Below, piece after piece: positions 28,123 to 37,081 of a stretch of 64,000 bases of DNA; positions within the stretch are counted from its first letter, which is position 1; every line of letters starts with the position of its first letter. A program made the translations under genes and the position numbers. The notes beneath the pieces are model-generated. The model worked only from the letters and a program-made list of their open reading frames with translations. It was not told the origin of the DNA and ran no database searches. This stretch comes from Mycolicibacterium crocinum (GTDB lineage: Bacteria > Actinomycetota > Actinomycetes > Mycobacteriales > Mycobacteriaceae), in the NCBI RefSeq assembly GCF_022370635.2, contig NZ_CP092362.2, positions 3,100,001 through 3,164,000 of the forward strand. Direction: 5' to 3'.

Positions 28123-29444
28123 CGGTGATCTCCGGTCAGGTTGGCCTTGGGGAAGCAGGCCTGGGCGTAGGGCCGCATCGCGTCGCGAATTCGGTCGATC
28201 ACCAAGGCGTTGGCGGTGAGCTCCAGTTCGCCCGCGCGAATGCGGTCGTACTGGTAGGGGAGGAATTGGCTGACGAGCGGCAGCGGTATGCCGACGCGGT
28301 CGAGGTTGTCCAACAGCGCGCGGCGCGCGGCGTCGACCTCCTCGTCAGCCCAGTAGTACCTGAGCCGGTCGCTGTAGCTGTAGCGTCTGGCCGTCTGCTG
28401 GGTATGCGGGTCTCCGTCGTAATAACCCTGCCAGTATCCGGGATTGGCGAGCATGCGGCGCTCGACGACATCGATCAGGTCCGAGCGCGACGGCCCAGGG
28501 ATCAGTTGATCCTCGATGTGGGCAAGCGCGAAGAGCGCTTCACGCATCGCGAACGTCAGGCCGGGGCCGACTTTCAGTACCGCCCAATGGTCTTCGACGA
28601 GTTCCCGCAGCTGTGCCGGGCGCTGGTAGTCGGTGGAGTGTGCCTCGAAGACAAGATGCTGCTCGTCGTCGAGGACACGACGCAACTGGGCCGTAGCGCT
28701 GTGCTGGTAGTCGATGACCTGCAGGTGATCGAATTCCACGGCCGGCTGCACCACCAACGCCATCACGCGCGGCCAGACGTGGTCGAGGCCGGACTGCTCG
28801 AATGCGGTGCGGTGTGCGTCGATCGTGCGGCGGGCCCGGTCGGGTGGTGTCGGAGTGAGAACGCCGAGGGTCTCGTGTGCACCGCCCGGGACCGGAACCT
28901 CGGTGCCGATGACGTACAACGGCAGGTCGGTGCCGCTACGCAGCGCAGCTCGTTCAGCCACCGCCAGCAAGCGCGCGGTGCGCTCGGCGACCGTGGTGTC
29001 GTCGAGGACCTTCGGGTCGCCGGCACAGGACATGCTGCAGTCGAGGTGGATCTTGGCATAACCGGCCTCGACATATGCGGCGATGAGCGTCTCGGCCTTT
29101 TCCATTGCTGCGCTTGCTGATTCACCCTGCCATCGGTTCAGGCCAAGGTGGTCGCCGCCCAGCACGACACGGTCACGCGGGAATCCACAGCGATCCGCGA
29201 TGGCGAGCACGAGATCACGGAAGTCGGCCGGACGCAGTCCCGTGTAGCCGCCGAACTGGTCGACTTGGTTCGACGTGGCCTCGATCAGCACGTGGGTGCC
29301 GTCGGCAGCGGACTGGTGGATGGCTGCCTCGACGACGGTGGGGTGTGCTGAGCACACGGAGTACACGCCGACCGATTCGCCCGACTTGTGCCTGCCGATT
29401 GTGTCGGCGAGCCAGCTTGTCCGATGCCCGGACATTTGCAACAT
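28119..29444 (-). CDS. kbaZ: Tagatose-1,6-bisphosphate aldolase accessory subunit (KbaZ/GatZ family)
   Basis: The 441-aa protein matches the KbaZ/GatZ family through GVYSVCSAHPTVVEAA, VLIEATSNQVDQFGGYTG, VLGGDHLGLNRWQ, KIHLDCSMSCAGDP and the C-terminal RYYWADEEVDAARRALLDNL. KbaZ stabilises the catalytic KbaY subunit, here encoded at 30352-31188. It is the first gene of a nine-gene minus-strand operon that ends at 19655. The ATG at 29444 has no clear Shine-Dalgarno sequence; the ATG at 29435 is an alternative. A DeoR-type palindrome lies 46 bp upstream. Confidence 0.9.
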   Translation of the reverse strand: MLQMSGHRTSWLADTIGRHKSGESVGVYSVCSAHPTVVEAAIHQSAADGTHVLIEATSNQVDQFGGYTGLRPADFRDLVLAIADRCGFPRDRVVLGGDHLGLNRWQGESASAAMEKAETLIAAYVEAGYAKIHLDCSMSCAGDPKVLDDTTVAERTARLLAVAERAALRSGTDLPLYVIGTEVPVPGGAHETLGVLTPTPPDRARRTIDAHRTAFEQSGLDHVWPRVMALVVQPAVEFDHLQVIDYQHSATAQLRRVLDDEQHLVFEAHSTDYQRPAQLRELVEDHWAVLKVGPGLTFAMREALFALAHIEDQLIPGPSRSDLIDVVERRMLANPGYWQGYYDGDPHTQQTARRYSYSDRLRYYWADEEVDAARRALLDNLDRVGIPLPLVSQFLPYQYDRIRAGELELTANALVIDRIRDAMRPYAQACFPKANLTGDHR

Positions 29445-29489
29445 AGGTTGATCATGGGAAGCTCGCTCAGAGTGCGCAATGCAACATCG

Positions 29490-29518
29490 TCAAGCGATCA
29501 CTAAAAATGATCGTTTGA
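29490..29518. promoter_or_regulatory. Probable DeoR/AgaR-type operator in the divergent sugar-operon control region
   Basis: Arms TCAAGCGATCA (29490-29500) and TGATCGTTTGA (29508-29518) form an 11-bp inverted repeat with a single mismatch around a 7-bp AT-rich spacer. The site is midway between kbaZ (minus) and the DeoR gene (plus), the expected place for autoregulation and control of the whole operon. Confidence 0.72.
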
Positions 29519-29555
29519 CCGATCGCACTGACCGCGGATCAAAGGAGGCACTGCG

Positions 29556-30341
29556 ATGTCGACCAAGCGCACCGATCGGATGCGTGAGGTGCTTTCACTT
29601 CTGCGTGGGCGGGGCGAAGTCGACTCGGAGGTTCTTCGCGCCGCGTTGCGGGTGTCGGCGGCGACGCTGCGACGCGACCTGAGTGAGCTCGAAGAGCAGG
29701 GTCTTCTGGTCCGGACGCATGGCGGCGCCCGCGCGCTGGACCCCAGCGGCAGCGAGATCCCGGTGCGGCTGCGCGATCACCGGACTATCGCGATCAAACG
29801 GCGGATCGCCCAGCATGCCGCCGCGTTGGTGCCCCCGGGTCCGCAGGCCGTCGCGCTGACCGGCGGGGTGACCACGAGCGAAGTCGCGCGGTCTCTGAAA
29901 GGCCGCCCGCAGATGACGATCGTTACGAATTCCCTGACCATCGCCGCGGATTGCGCGGTCGACGCCCACATGAAAGTGATCGTGACAGGCGGGTTGGTGC
30001 GAGCGAACTCGCTGGAAGCCGTGGGTCCGATGTCCGAGCACGCCTTCCAGGTGATCAACGTCGGCACGGCGATTCTCGGTGCGGATGGTATGTCGGCGGA
30101 GGTGGGGCCGACGACGTTCGACGAGGCTGAGGCCCGCACCGCGATGGCGATGGCCGCCAACGCGCAGCAGGTTGTTGTCGCTGTCGACGGCTCGAAGATC
30201 GGCAAGGTCACGCTCGCAAAGATGGTGACACTCACCGAGATCGACCACCTGGTAACCGATTCGACCGCCGACCCGGAACAACTCGACCGGATCGCAGCCG
30301 CGGGCGTGCGCGTCCACGTCGTCGAGGTGGGTGGTGACTGA
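29556..30341 (+). CDS. DeoR-family transcriptional repressor (AgaR-like)
   Basis: The 261-aa protein has an N-terminal DeoR helix-turn-helix (VLRAALRVSAATLRRDLSEL, ending QGLLVRTHGGA). A DeoRC sugar-phosphate sensor domain follows (IVTNSLTIAADCA, ILGADGMSAEVGPTTFDEAE, VVVAVDGSKIG). AAAGGAGG precedes the ATG at 29556. It is divergent from kbaZ and converges on kbaY, the position of agaR in aga/kba clusters. It probably senses a phosphorylated sugar of the pathway and binds the palindrome at 29490-29518. Confidence 0.92.
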   Translation: MSTKRTDRMREVLSLLRGRGEVDSEVLRAALRVSAATLRRDLSELEEQGLLVRTHGGARALDPSGSEIPVRLRDHRTIAIKRRIAQHAAALVPPGPQAVALTGGVTTSEVARSLKGRPQMTIVTNSLTIAADCAVDAHMKVIVTGGLVRANSLEAVGPMSEHAFQVINVGTAILGADGMSAEVGPTTFDEAEARTAMAMAANAQQVVVAVDGSKIGKVTLAKMVTLTEIDHLVTDSTADPEQLDRIAAAGVRVHVVEVGGD

Positions 30342-30351
30342 GGCTGCGCGG

Positions 30352-31188
30352 CTACCCGTTGATGGCGGTGATCAGTGTGGCGACCGCCTCAGCCATGGCA
30401 TCGCGCGCGGGCGAAAGGTATCGCCGGGGATCGTTGACGGTCGGGTCGGCCGCAAGGTGGTCGCGCACCGCGGCGGTGAAACGCACATTGAGCAGAGTGC
30501 CCACGTTGATCTTGGTGATCCCGGCCTCGACGGCCTTGCGGAGATCGCTGTCGGAGACTCCTGAGGAGCCATGCAGCACAAGGGGAACCGACACCGACGC
30601 ACGTAACCGCCGGATGAGGTCGAAATCCAGGCTGGCGCTGCGCTGCGACATCGCGTGCGAGCTGCCCACCGCGACGGCCAACGCGTCGACCCCGGTCGCT
30701 GCGACGAAGTCGGCTGCCTCGCCGGGGTCGGTTCGCACGCCGGGCGCGTGCGCGCCGTCCTTGCCGCCGACCTCACCGAGCTCGGCCTCGAGAAACAAAT
30801 CCGCCCGATGTGCCCATTCGGCTGCGGCCTTCGTCGCGGCGACGTTGGCGGCATAGTCGAGCGTGGACGCGTCGAACATGACGGACGAGGCTCCGGTGCC
30901 GGCGGACGCGTGGAGCAGTTCCTCGTCCTCGACATGGTCGAGATGGACCGCGACATCGACTGCCGCGCCGGCGGCGACGGCGGTGGCCGCCGCGGCGATG
31001 GGCACAACCTTTCCGTAATGGAACTTGACAGCATTTTCACTCAGTTGCAGGATCACCGGCCTACCAACAGATTCGGCGCCTGCGACGATCGCCTCGGCGT
31101 GTTCGAGGGTGATCACGTTGCAGGCAAGCACCCCCGAACGTGCTTGGTATGCGGCGGCGACGAGGTCGGCGGTTCGAGCGAGCGGCAT
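30352..31188 (-). CDS. kbaY: Class II tagatose/fructose-bisphosphate aldolase (KbaY/GatY type)
   Basis: The 278-aa zinc-dependent aldolase has the metal and catalytic region VAVHLDHVED, the zinc His in AVGSSHAM, LVLHGSSGVSDSDL, and KINVGTLLNVRF. In this context it should split tagatose 1,6-bisphosphate into dihydroxyacetone phosphate and glyceraldehyde 3-phosphate, together with KbaZ. It is on the minus strand, convergent with deoR and separate from the main operon, so it has its own promoter. An AGGACAG site precedes the ATG at 31188. Fructose bisphosphate as substrate cannot be ruled out. Confidence 0.9.
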   Translation of the reverse strand: MPLARTADLVAAAYQARSGVLACNVITLEHAEAIVAGAESVGRPVILQLSENAVKFHYGKVVPIAAAATAVAAGAAVDVAVHLDHVEDEELLHASAGTGASSVMFDASTLDYAANVAATKAAAEWAHRADLFLEAELGEVGGKDGAHAPGVRTDPGEAADFVAATGVDALAVAVGSSHAMSQRSASLDFDLIRRLRASVSVPLVLHGSSGVSDSDLRKAVEAGITKINVGTLLNVRFTAAVRDHLAADPTVNDPRRYLSPARDAMAEAVATLITAING

Positions 31189-31678
31189 CTGCCTGTCCTA
31201 TCAGCGCGCCGCGCTGGTGTCCAATACGGGACCGAGGCCCGGACACGCCTGAGCTACGTGTAGCCCGTCGCCCGCGCTGGCCGGTCGTCGGCATTGGTGC
31301 CCTAAGCGGTGCTGCCACCGATGTCGAATTCGCTCATTTCGGCAGCTTTCACCCGGACAGGTTCAATGCGGAGGACACTGCAAAGCTGCAGGGTTTACGT
31401 GCGCACTCCGCTCCTGTCTCCCCAAGAATGCCGAATGCGATCATTGCTTCACTGCGGCTCACGGACCACATGTCTCCCGCTGACTGGGAAGCGGATGCGG
31501 CGGTGAGCACATTGTGCGGTGCACTCACCCACCGTGAGATCACACCTGGAGCCGACGGTTCCATGAATTCCTTTGTCGGAATTCAGTTCCTCGTAGGCGT
31601 GCGGTCCAACCGTGTCCTGGCCGGGGTTGTAGTGGCACCAGGTTGCGGATCGCTCGTCCCATGACGCTGAAGACGCCC
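31189..31678. other. 490-bp stretch without a convincing gene
   Basis: Open frames here show no family features and have poor codon patterns. The stretch must hold the promoters of kbaY (minus) and mce locus 2 (plus). It contains an inverted repeat GTGTCC/GGACAC (31217-31222 and 31241-31246) near kbaY and a stronger one at 31564-31585. It shares no visible sequence with the region upstream of mce locus 1 and has no KstR-type box. Confidence 0.6.
31564..31585. promoter_or_regulatory. 8-bp inverted repeat upstream of mce locus 2, probable operator
   Basis: TGAATTCC (31564-31571) and GGAATTCA (31578-31585) are exact reverse complements with a 6-bp spacer. The site is 93 bp before the yrbEA ATG. 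The regulator is unknown; it differs from the KstR-type box before locus 1. Confidence 0.55.
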
Positions 31679-32485
31679 ATGACGAATCGCACATCAGATC
31701 GTTGGTCGCCGGGGATCGCTCTGACTGGGGTGTCCGGGCCGATGCAGGCTATTGGTGGTTTGTTTGCGATGTCGGCTGATGCGGTGCGGTTTGTGTTTCG
31801 CAAGCCGTTTCAGTGGCGGGAGTTTTTGGAGCAGTCGTGGTTTGTGGCGCGGGTGTCGTTGGCGCCGACGTTGTTGGTGGCGATTCCGTTCACGGTGTTG
31901 GTGAGCTTCACGCTCAATATTTTGTTGCGGGAGTTGGGTGCTGCTGATCTGTCGGGGGCCGGTGCCGCCTTTGGTGCGGTGACTCAGGTGGGTCCGTTGG
32001 TGACGGTGTTGATCGTCGCCGGGGCGGGGGCGACGGCGATGTGTGCCGATTTGGGGTCCCGCACGATCCGCGAGGAGATCGACGCGATGGAGGTGTTGGG
32101 CATCAATCCGGTGCAACGCCTGGTGACTCCACGGATGCTGGCCTCGGGTTTGGTTGCGCTTCTGTTGAATTCGTTGGTGGTGATCATCGGGATCCTGGGC
32201 GGCTATGTGTTCTCCGTGTTCGTCCAGGACGTCAATCCGGGCGCCTTCGCCGCCGGCATCACCTTGTTGACCGGAGTACCCGAGGTCATCATCTCCTGTG
32301 TCAAAGCCGCCCTCTTCGGTCTTATTGCCGGACTGGTGGCCTGCTATCGCGGGTTGACGATCACCGGTGGCGGCGCCAAAGCCGTGGGTAATGCGGTCAA
32401 TGAGACGGTGGTCTACGCGTTTATGGCCCTGTTTGTGGTCAACGTCGTTGTGACCGCGATCGGTATCCGGATGAGTGCCCGCTGA
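31679..32485 (+). CDS. yrbEA: YrbEA permease of mce locus 2
   Basis: The 268-aa MlaE/YrbE permease appears identical residue for residue to the copy at 8144-8950. At DNA level the first 350 bp differ from copy 1 at only a few positions. From about 32150 to 32350 the codons switch to C-ending forms and many silent differences appear, then the sequences grow close again. This mosaic suggests partial gene conversion. Similarity starts about 4 bp before the ATG. In-frame ATGs at 31643 and 31661 lie outside the shared region. The stop overlaps the start of the interrupted yrbEB. Confidence 0.92.
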   Translation: MTNRTSDRWSPGIALTGVSGPMQAIGGLFAMSADAVRFVFRKPFQWREFLEQSWFVARVSLAPTLLVAIPFTVLVSFTLNILLRELGAADLSGAGAAFGAVTQVGPLVTVLIVAGAGATAMCADLGSRTIREEIDAMEVLGINPVQRLVTPRMLASGLVALLLNSLVVIIGILGGYVFSVFVQDVNPGAFAAGITLLTGVPEVIISCVKAALFGLIAGLVACYRGLTITGGGAKAVGNAVNETVVYAFMALFVVNVVVTAIGIRMSAR

Positions 32486-32525
32486 TGGCATCACTGCAGG
32501 CGTTGTATCCGCGGATCGCCCGTCA

Positions 32526-32534
32526 GGTCCGCCG
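32526..32534 (+). repeat. Left target-site duplication of the IS in yrbEB
   Basis: GGTCCGCCG occurs directly before the element and again directly after it (34000-34008), a 9-bp direct repeat as made by IS256-family transposition. Confidence 0.9.
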
Positions 32535-33999
32535 AGCTTGTCAAGATTTTTGTGTAAGTAATTGTGCTCGTTGGGGTTAGAGGTAGGGGTTGATTCGTTC
32601 GGGGTAGGCCAGGGCGAGTTGGGCGAGGGCTTGTTTCCAGTTAGTGGTGATCTGGCCCTCGACGAGGCGGGCTTCGGCGGTGCGTTTCGTGCCGAGCCCG
32701 CGCCCGCGTTCCTTGGCGCGGTCGCGGGCCCGTTTGTCTTCGATGTTGCAGATCGCCAGCCACAGCAGCTTGACCACCGCCGCGTCGTTGGGGAAGTGGC
32801 CGCGGTTTTTGATGATCTTGCGCAGTTGGTAGTTCAGCGACTCGATGGCGTTGGTGGTGTAGATGACCCGGCGCAGCATCGGCGGGAACGCCAAGAAGGG
32901 AGTGAACCGCTCCCACGCGTCCTCGAAGACCCGCACCGTGTTCGGGTTGGCTTGACCGAGATCGGAGGCCGCGAACGCGTCCAACGCCGCCCTAGCGGCC
33001 TCGGCGTCGGGCGCCTGATACACCGTTTTGAGTGCGGCCGCGACGGCCTTTCGCTGGGTGTAGGACACGAAACGCATCGCTGCGCGGATCAAGTGCACCA
33101 CACAGGTCTGCACCAACGAGTCTGGCCAGGTCGCCTCGATCGCCTCGGGGAATCCGGTCAGTCCGTCGCAGCACACGATCAGGACGTCGGCGACACCACG
33201 ATTGGCCAACTCGGCGCACACCCCGGCCCAGAACTTCGCGCCCTCGGTGGCCTGAATCCAGATCCCCAGAACGTGTTTCACGCCCTCCATATCGACGCCA
33301 ACGGCGATGTGGGCGGCCTTGTTACGCACATGGGCACCGTCACGGACCTTGACCACGATCGCGTCGAGATAGATCACCGGGTAGAACGATTCGAGCGGGC
33401 GACGCTGCCAGGCCAGCACCTCCTCGAGGACCTCGTCGGTGATCTTGGAGATCGTCTCGCGACTGATCTCGGTCCCGATCGTCGATGCGAGGTGATGCTC
33501 GATATCGCGCACCGTCATCCCGCCGGCATACAGCGAGACGATCATGTCGTCGAGCCCCCCAACTCGGCGCGAGCCCTTGGGCACCAGCGTGGGGGTGAAC
33601 GTGGCGTCGCGATCACGCGGGATCGCCAGTTCGACATCGCCGACGCTGGTGGCCACCGTCTTCGCCGACGAGCCGTTGCGTGAGTTCGGGAACAACGCAG
33701 CCTCGGGATCGCCCTTGTCGTAACCGAGGTGATCGCTGAGCTCGGCCTGCAACCCCCGTTCCAGGCCCGCCTTGATCAGCTGCTGGATCAATCCATCCTT
33801 ACCCTCGAGAGTGACCTCGCCAGCGTCGATCATCGCGTACAGCTCATCAAGAGCGCCCGAGGCCTCCAGGGCTTCTACACCCGCTCGCTGCTCACGCCGA
33901 CGTTCTTCACGCTCAAGCTTCTTATCCACCACGGTCATCAGTGTGTCTCGGCTTTCAAATCGGGAGCACCACTACCTCACACAAACCATCTGACACGCT
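32535..33999 (-). mobile_element. Intact IS256-family insertion sequence in yrbEB
   Basis: The 1465-bp element is bounded by 9-bp direct repeats. Its ends form an imperfect inverted repeat: the left end starts AGCTTGTCA and the right end, read inward, starts GAGCGTGTCA, with a shared TTTGTGT a few bases in. The single transposase gene is full-length and lies opposite to the mce operon. It is a different IS256-family type from the element at 5020-7933. Confidence 0.9.
32577..33938 (-). CDS. IS256-family (Mutator-type) transposase, intact
   Basis: The 453-aa transposase carries the complete DDE set: Asp in VIYLDAIVVKVRDG, Asp in LIVCCDGLTGFPEA, and Glu in YTTNAIESLNYQLRK. The family block HFPNDAAVVKLLWLAICNIE follows. 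The N-terminus is charged (KLEREERRREQR). No frameshift or stop interrupts it, and the element has clean target duplications, so it inserted recently and may be active. It is transcribed against the surrounding mce genes. Confidence 0.94.
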   Translation of the reverse strand: MTVVDKKLEREERRREQRAGVEALEASGALDELYAMIDAGEVTLEGKDGLIQQLIKAGLERGLQAELSDHLGYDKGDPEAALFPNSRNGSSAKTVATSVGDVELAIPRDRDATFTPTLVPKGSRRVGGLDDMIVSLYAGGMTVRDIEHHLASTIGTEISRETISKITDEVLEEVLAWQRRPLESFYPVIYLDAIVVKVRDGAHVRNKAAHIAVGVDMEGVKHVLGIWIQATEGAKFWAGVCAELANRGVADVLIVCCDGLTGFPEAIEATWPDSLVQTCVVHLIRAAMRFVSYTQRKAVAAALKTVYQAPDAEAARAALDAFAASDLGQANPNTVRVFEDAWERFTPFLAFPPMLRRVIYTTNAIESLNYQLRKIIKNRGHFPNDAAVVKLLWLAICNIEDKRARDRAKERGRGLGTKRTAEARLVEGQITTNWKQALAQLALAYPERINPYL

Positions 34000-34008
34000 C
34001 GGTCCGCC
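34000..34008 (+). repeat. Right target-site duplication of the IS in yrbEB
   Basis: GGTCCGCCG here is the second copy of 32526-32534. The yrbEB frame continues directly after it. Confidence 0.9.
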
Positions 34009-34817
34009 GCCCGTTGGGCACGTTCGGCCGGATCGGGGACCACACCATTTTTTACGGCCGCGCGATCGCCGGCACCCCGCACGCGACGATCCATTTCCGC
34101 AAGGAGATCATCCGGTTGATCGCCGAGATCTCGATGGGGGCGGGCACGTTGGCGATGATCGGCGGCACCGTCGTCATCGTCGGCTTCCTCACCCTCGCCG
34201 CCGGTGGCACCCTGGCCGTGCAGGGCTATAGCAGCCTGGGCAATATCGGGATCGAAGCACTGACCGGCTTCCTGGCCGCCTTCATCAACGTCCGCATCAG
34301 TGCTCCGGTGGTGGCCGGTATCGGTTTGGCCGCCACCTTCGGCGCCGGCGTCACCGCCCAACTCGGCGCCATGCGGATCAACGAAGAAATCGACGCCCTG
34401 GAATCCATGGGCATCCCCCCCGTCGAATATTTGGTCAGTACCCGCATCGTGGCCGGCATGGTCGCCATCACCCCGCTGTACTCCATCGCCGTCATCCTGT
34501 CCTTTGTGGCCTCCCAGTTCACCACCGTGGTGCTCTTCGGCCAATCCGGCGGACTCTACGACCACTACTTCAACACCTTCCTCAACCCCATCGACCTCCT
34601 CTGGAGCTTCCTACAAGCCGTGCTGATGGCCATCACGATCCTGCTGATCCACACCTACTTCGGCTACTTCGCCACCGGCGGACCCTCCGGCGTCGGCGTC
34701 GCCGTCGGCAACGCCGTACGCACCTCCCTCATCGTGGTCGTCTCCGTCACCCTGCTCGTATCCCTAGCCATCTACGGCTCCAACGGCAACTTCAACCTGT
34801 CCGGATAGGGAGATGAC

Positions 34818-36059
34818 GTGACACGCAATCTCGGTCCGGGTCCCTCCGACCGATCCGAAACCAAGACCCACGCCGTGCGCTACTACGCGAGACCACTTGC
34901 CGGCGGCCTGACGGTTCTGACCGTCGTGGTGATCGTCGCGGTCGCCGCTGGATTGTTTCGTGGCGACTTCACCAAAACCGTTCCGGTGACGGTGATCTCC
35001 GACCGCGCGGGCCTGGTGATGAACCCCGACGCGCGGGTCAAACTTCACGGTGCCCAAGTCGGCACGGTGGCCTCCATCGACTCGCTGCCCGATGGCAAGG
35101 CCGCCCTGCATCTGGCAATCGATCCGGCCAAGGTTCGCATCATCCCCGCCAACGTCAACGCCGACATCACCTCATCGACGGTCTTCGGGGCGAAATTCGT
35201 CGAGCTACGCACGCCCGCAAACCCCTCCGCCGAGCGTGTGCAATCGGGACAGGTCATCGACGGTAAACACGTCACCGTCGAGATCAACACCGTCTTCGAG
35301 CAGTTGGTCTCGGTGCTGTCCGAGATCGATCCCGTCAAGATCAACCAGACGCTGGGAGCGATCGCCAAATCGCTGAGTGGACGCGGCGACAAGTTCGGCC
35401 AGACCCTGGTTGATCTCGATGAGGCACTGGCCAAGATCAACCCCAGCCTGGACACGATCAATCACGAGATCGCCACCGCCCCAGAGGTATTCGACGCCTA
35501 CGCGGACGTCGCACCCGACCTGGTGAAGACCGTCAGCAGCGCGACGAAGATCAGCGACACCATCGTCGACCAGGAAGAGAATCTCGACACGTTGCTCATC
35601 AGCGCGATCGGCCTCGCCGACATCGGCACTGAGGTCTTGACCGAGAACCGCCAACAGCTGACCGATCTGGTCCATCTGCTGGTCCCCACCCTGGACTTGA
35701 CCAGCAGCTACAACGCGGCTATCACCTGCGGGCTACAGGGCATGATTCCGTTGGCCACTGGGCCGGGCACCGCGCAACCGGGTGTCATGCTGCTCGACTC
35801 ATTCTTCCTGGGCCGCGAGCGTTACCGGTATCCCGCCAACCTCCCCAAAGTCGCGGCCAAGGGCGGCCCTCAGTGCGCCGACCTGCCGGCGGTGGGTTTT
35901 GAGCAACGGCCTCCCTATGTGGTGACCGATATCGGCGCCAACCAGGCCCAGTACGGCAACCAGGGAATCCTGCTCAACTCCGACGGGCTCAAGCAGGCTC
36001 TGTTCGGACCGATCGACGGGCCGCCACGTAACTCCACACAGATCGGGATGCCGGGATGA
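34818..36059 (+). CDS. mceA: MceA family protein, locus 2
   Basis: The 413-aa homologue of the protein at 9812-10999 has a longer, hydrophilic N-terminus before the anchor helix. The MCE domain includes AGLVMNPDARVKLHGAQVG. The start is a GTG at 34818 after a GGGAGATGAC ribosome site, 9 bp from the yrbEB stop. The C-terminal blocks (RERYRYPANLPKVAAKGGPQ, GNQGILLNSDGLKQALFGP) are shared with copy 1 but many positions differ elsewhere. The stop overlaps the mceB ATG. Expression may be reduced by polarity of the IS upstream. Confidence 0.93.
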   Translation: MTRNLGPGPSDRSETKTHAVRYYARPLAGGLTVLTVVVIVAVAAGLFRGDFTKTVPVTVISDRAGLVMNPDARVKLHGAQVGTVASIDSLPDGKAALHLAIDPAKVRIIPANVNADITSSTVFGAKFVELRTPANPSAERVQSGQVIDGKHVTVEINTVFEQLVSVLSEIDPVKINQTLGAIAKSLSGRGDKFGQTLVDLDEALAKINPSLDTINHEIATAPEVFDAYADVAPDLVKTVSSATKISDTIVDQEENLDTLLISAIGLADIGTEVLTENRQQLTDLVHLLVPTLDLTSSYNAAITCGLQGMIPLATGPGTAQPGVMLLDSFFLGRERYRYPANLPKVAAKGGPQCADLPAVGFEQRPPYVVTDIGANQAQYGNQGILLNSDGLKQALFGPIDGPPRNSTQIGMPG

Positions 36060-37081
36060 CGGGCCTGTCGAAGACGATCGTCAAGATCAGCATTTTCGGC
36101 GTCGTCATGATGTTGTTGACCGGAGCCCTGTTTGCGATCTTCGGTCAGTTCCGCAGCGGGTCGACGAACACATACTCGGCCCTGTTCGCCGACGCGTCGC
36201 GCTTGAAATCGGGCGATTCGGTTCGGGTGGCCGGAGTCCGCGTCGGCACCGTCAGTGATGTCGCGCTGCAGGTCGACAACAAGGTGGTCGTCACGTTTGA
36301 TGCCGACCGGGATGTCGTGCTGACGTCGGGGACCACAGCGGTCGTCCGGTACCTCAACCTGGTCGGTGACCGCTACCTGGAACTGCTGATCAGCCCTGGA
36401 TCGGGGAAGGTTCAGCCGCCGGGCTCGCGGATACCGCTGGACCGCACCGAGCCTGCGCTGGATCTCGACCTTCTACTGAGTGGCCTGAAACCCGTTGTCC
36501 AGGGACTGAATCCGCAGGACGTCAACGCGCTCACCAACTCGCTGATCCAGATCCTGCAAGGTCAGGACGGCAACATCGAATCGTTGTTCGCCCGGACATC
36601 ATCATTCACCAGCGCGCTGGCTGACAACGGTAAGACCGTGCAGCAATTGATCGACAACCTCAACACCGTCGTCGCCACGATCAGCAAAGACGGAGAGAGG
36701 TTCTCGGGAACCCTCGATAAGCTGGAAAAGCTGATCAGTGGCCTGGCCGCCGACAAAGACCCCATCGGAGAGGCCATCTCCGCTCTGGATACCGGCACCG
36801 CCTCGCTTGCGGACCTGCTGACCCAGGCGCGACCACCGTTGAGTGGCAGCATCAACCAGCTGGGCCGCCTGGCACCGCTGCTCGACCAGGACAAAGCCCG
36901 GGTGGATCTTGCGTTGCAGAAAGCACCCGCCAATTACCGAAAGCTGGTGCGACTGGGCGCATATGGGAGCTGGCTCAATCAGTATCTATGTGGCTTGTCC
37001 GTGCGAGTCACCGATCTACAGGGCCAGACCGCCTACTTCCCTTGGATCATCCAACACACTGGAAGGTGCGCCGAGCCGTAA
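36056..37081 (+). CDS. mceB: MceB family protein, locus 2
   Basis: The 341-aa protein has the same length as its locus 1 homologue. It has an N-terminal anchor (ISIFGVVMMLLTGALFAIFG), an MCE domain (RLKSGDSVRVAGVRVGTV) and a helical C-terminal half. It shares long identical blocks (GLKPVVQGLNPQDVNALTNS) with copy 1. The ATG overlaps the mceA stop, and its TAA overlaps the mceC ATG. Confidence 0.93.
   Translation: MTGLSKTIVKISIFGVVMMLLTGALFAIFGQFRSGSTNTYSALFADASRLKSGDSVRVAGVRVGTVSDVALQVDNKVVVTFDADRDVVLTSGTTAVVRYLNLVGDRYLELLISPGSGKVQPPGSRIPLDRTEPALDLDLLLSGLKPVVQGLNPQDVNALTNSLIQILQGQDGNIESLFARTSSFTSALADNGKTVQQLIDNLNTVVATISKDGERFSGTLDKLEKLISGLAADKDPIGEAISALDTGTASLADLLTQARPPLSGSINQLGRLAPLLDQDKARVDLALQKAPANYRKLVRLGAYGSWLNQYLCGLSVRVTDLQGQTAYFPWIIQHTGRCAEP

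Larger units (their letters stand above)
32485..34808 (+). pseudogene. yrbEB: YrbEB permease of mce locus 2, split by an IS256-family element
   Basis: The first 17 codons (32485-32534, MASLQALYPRIARQVRR) are followed by an insertion sequence. The rest of the gene resumes at 34009 and runs intact to the TAG at 34808. The frame is open from inside the IS into the gene, so an N-terminally altered protein lacking only the short cytoplasmic start could be made if transcription and a start codon are supplied from the IS end. Otherwise locus 2 lacks its second permease. From residue 16 on the protein matches the intact copy at 8950-9798 with no difference that I can see. Confidence 0.9.

Noticed and set aside
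31140..31664. Plus-strand open frame between kbaY and mce locus 2
   Set aside because: It begins inside kbaY on the wrong strand, is basic and motif-free, and covers the promoter region. No homology-like pattern was seen.
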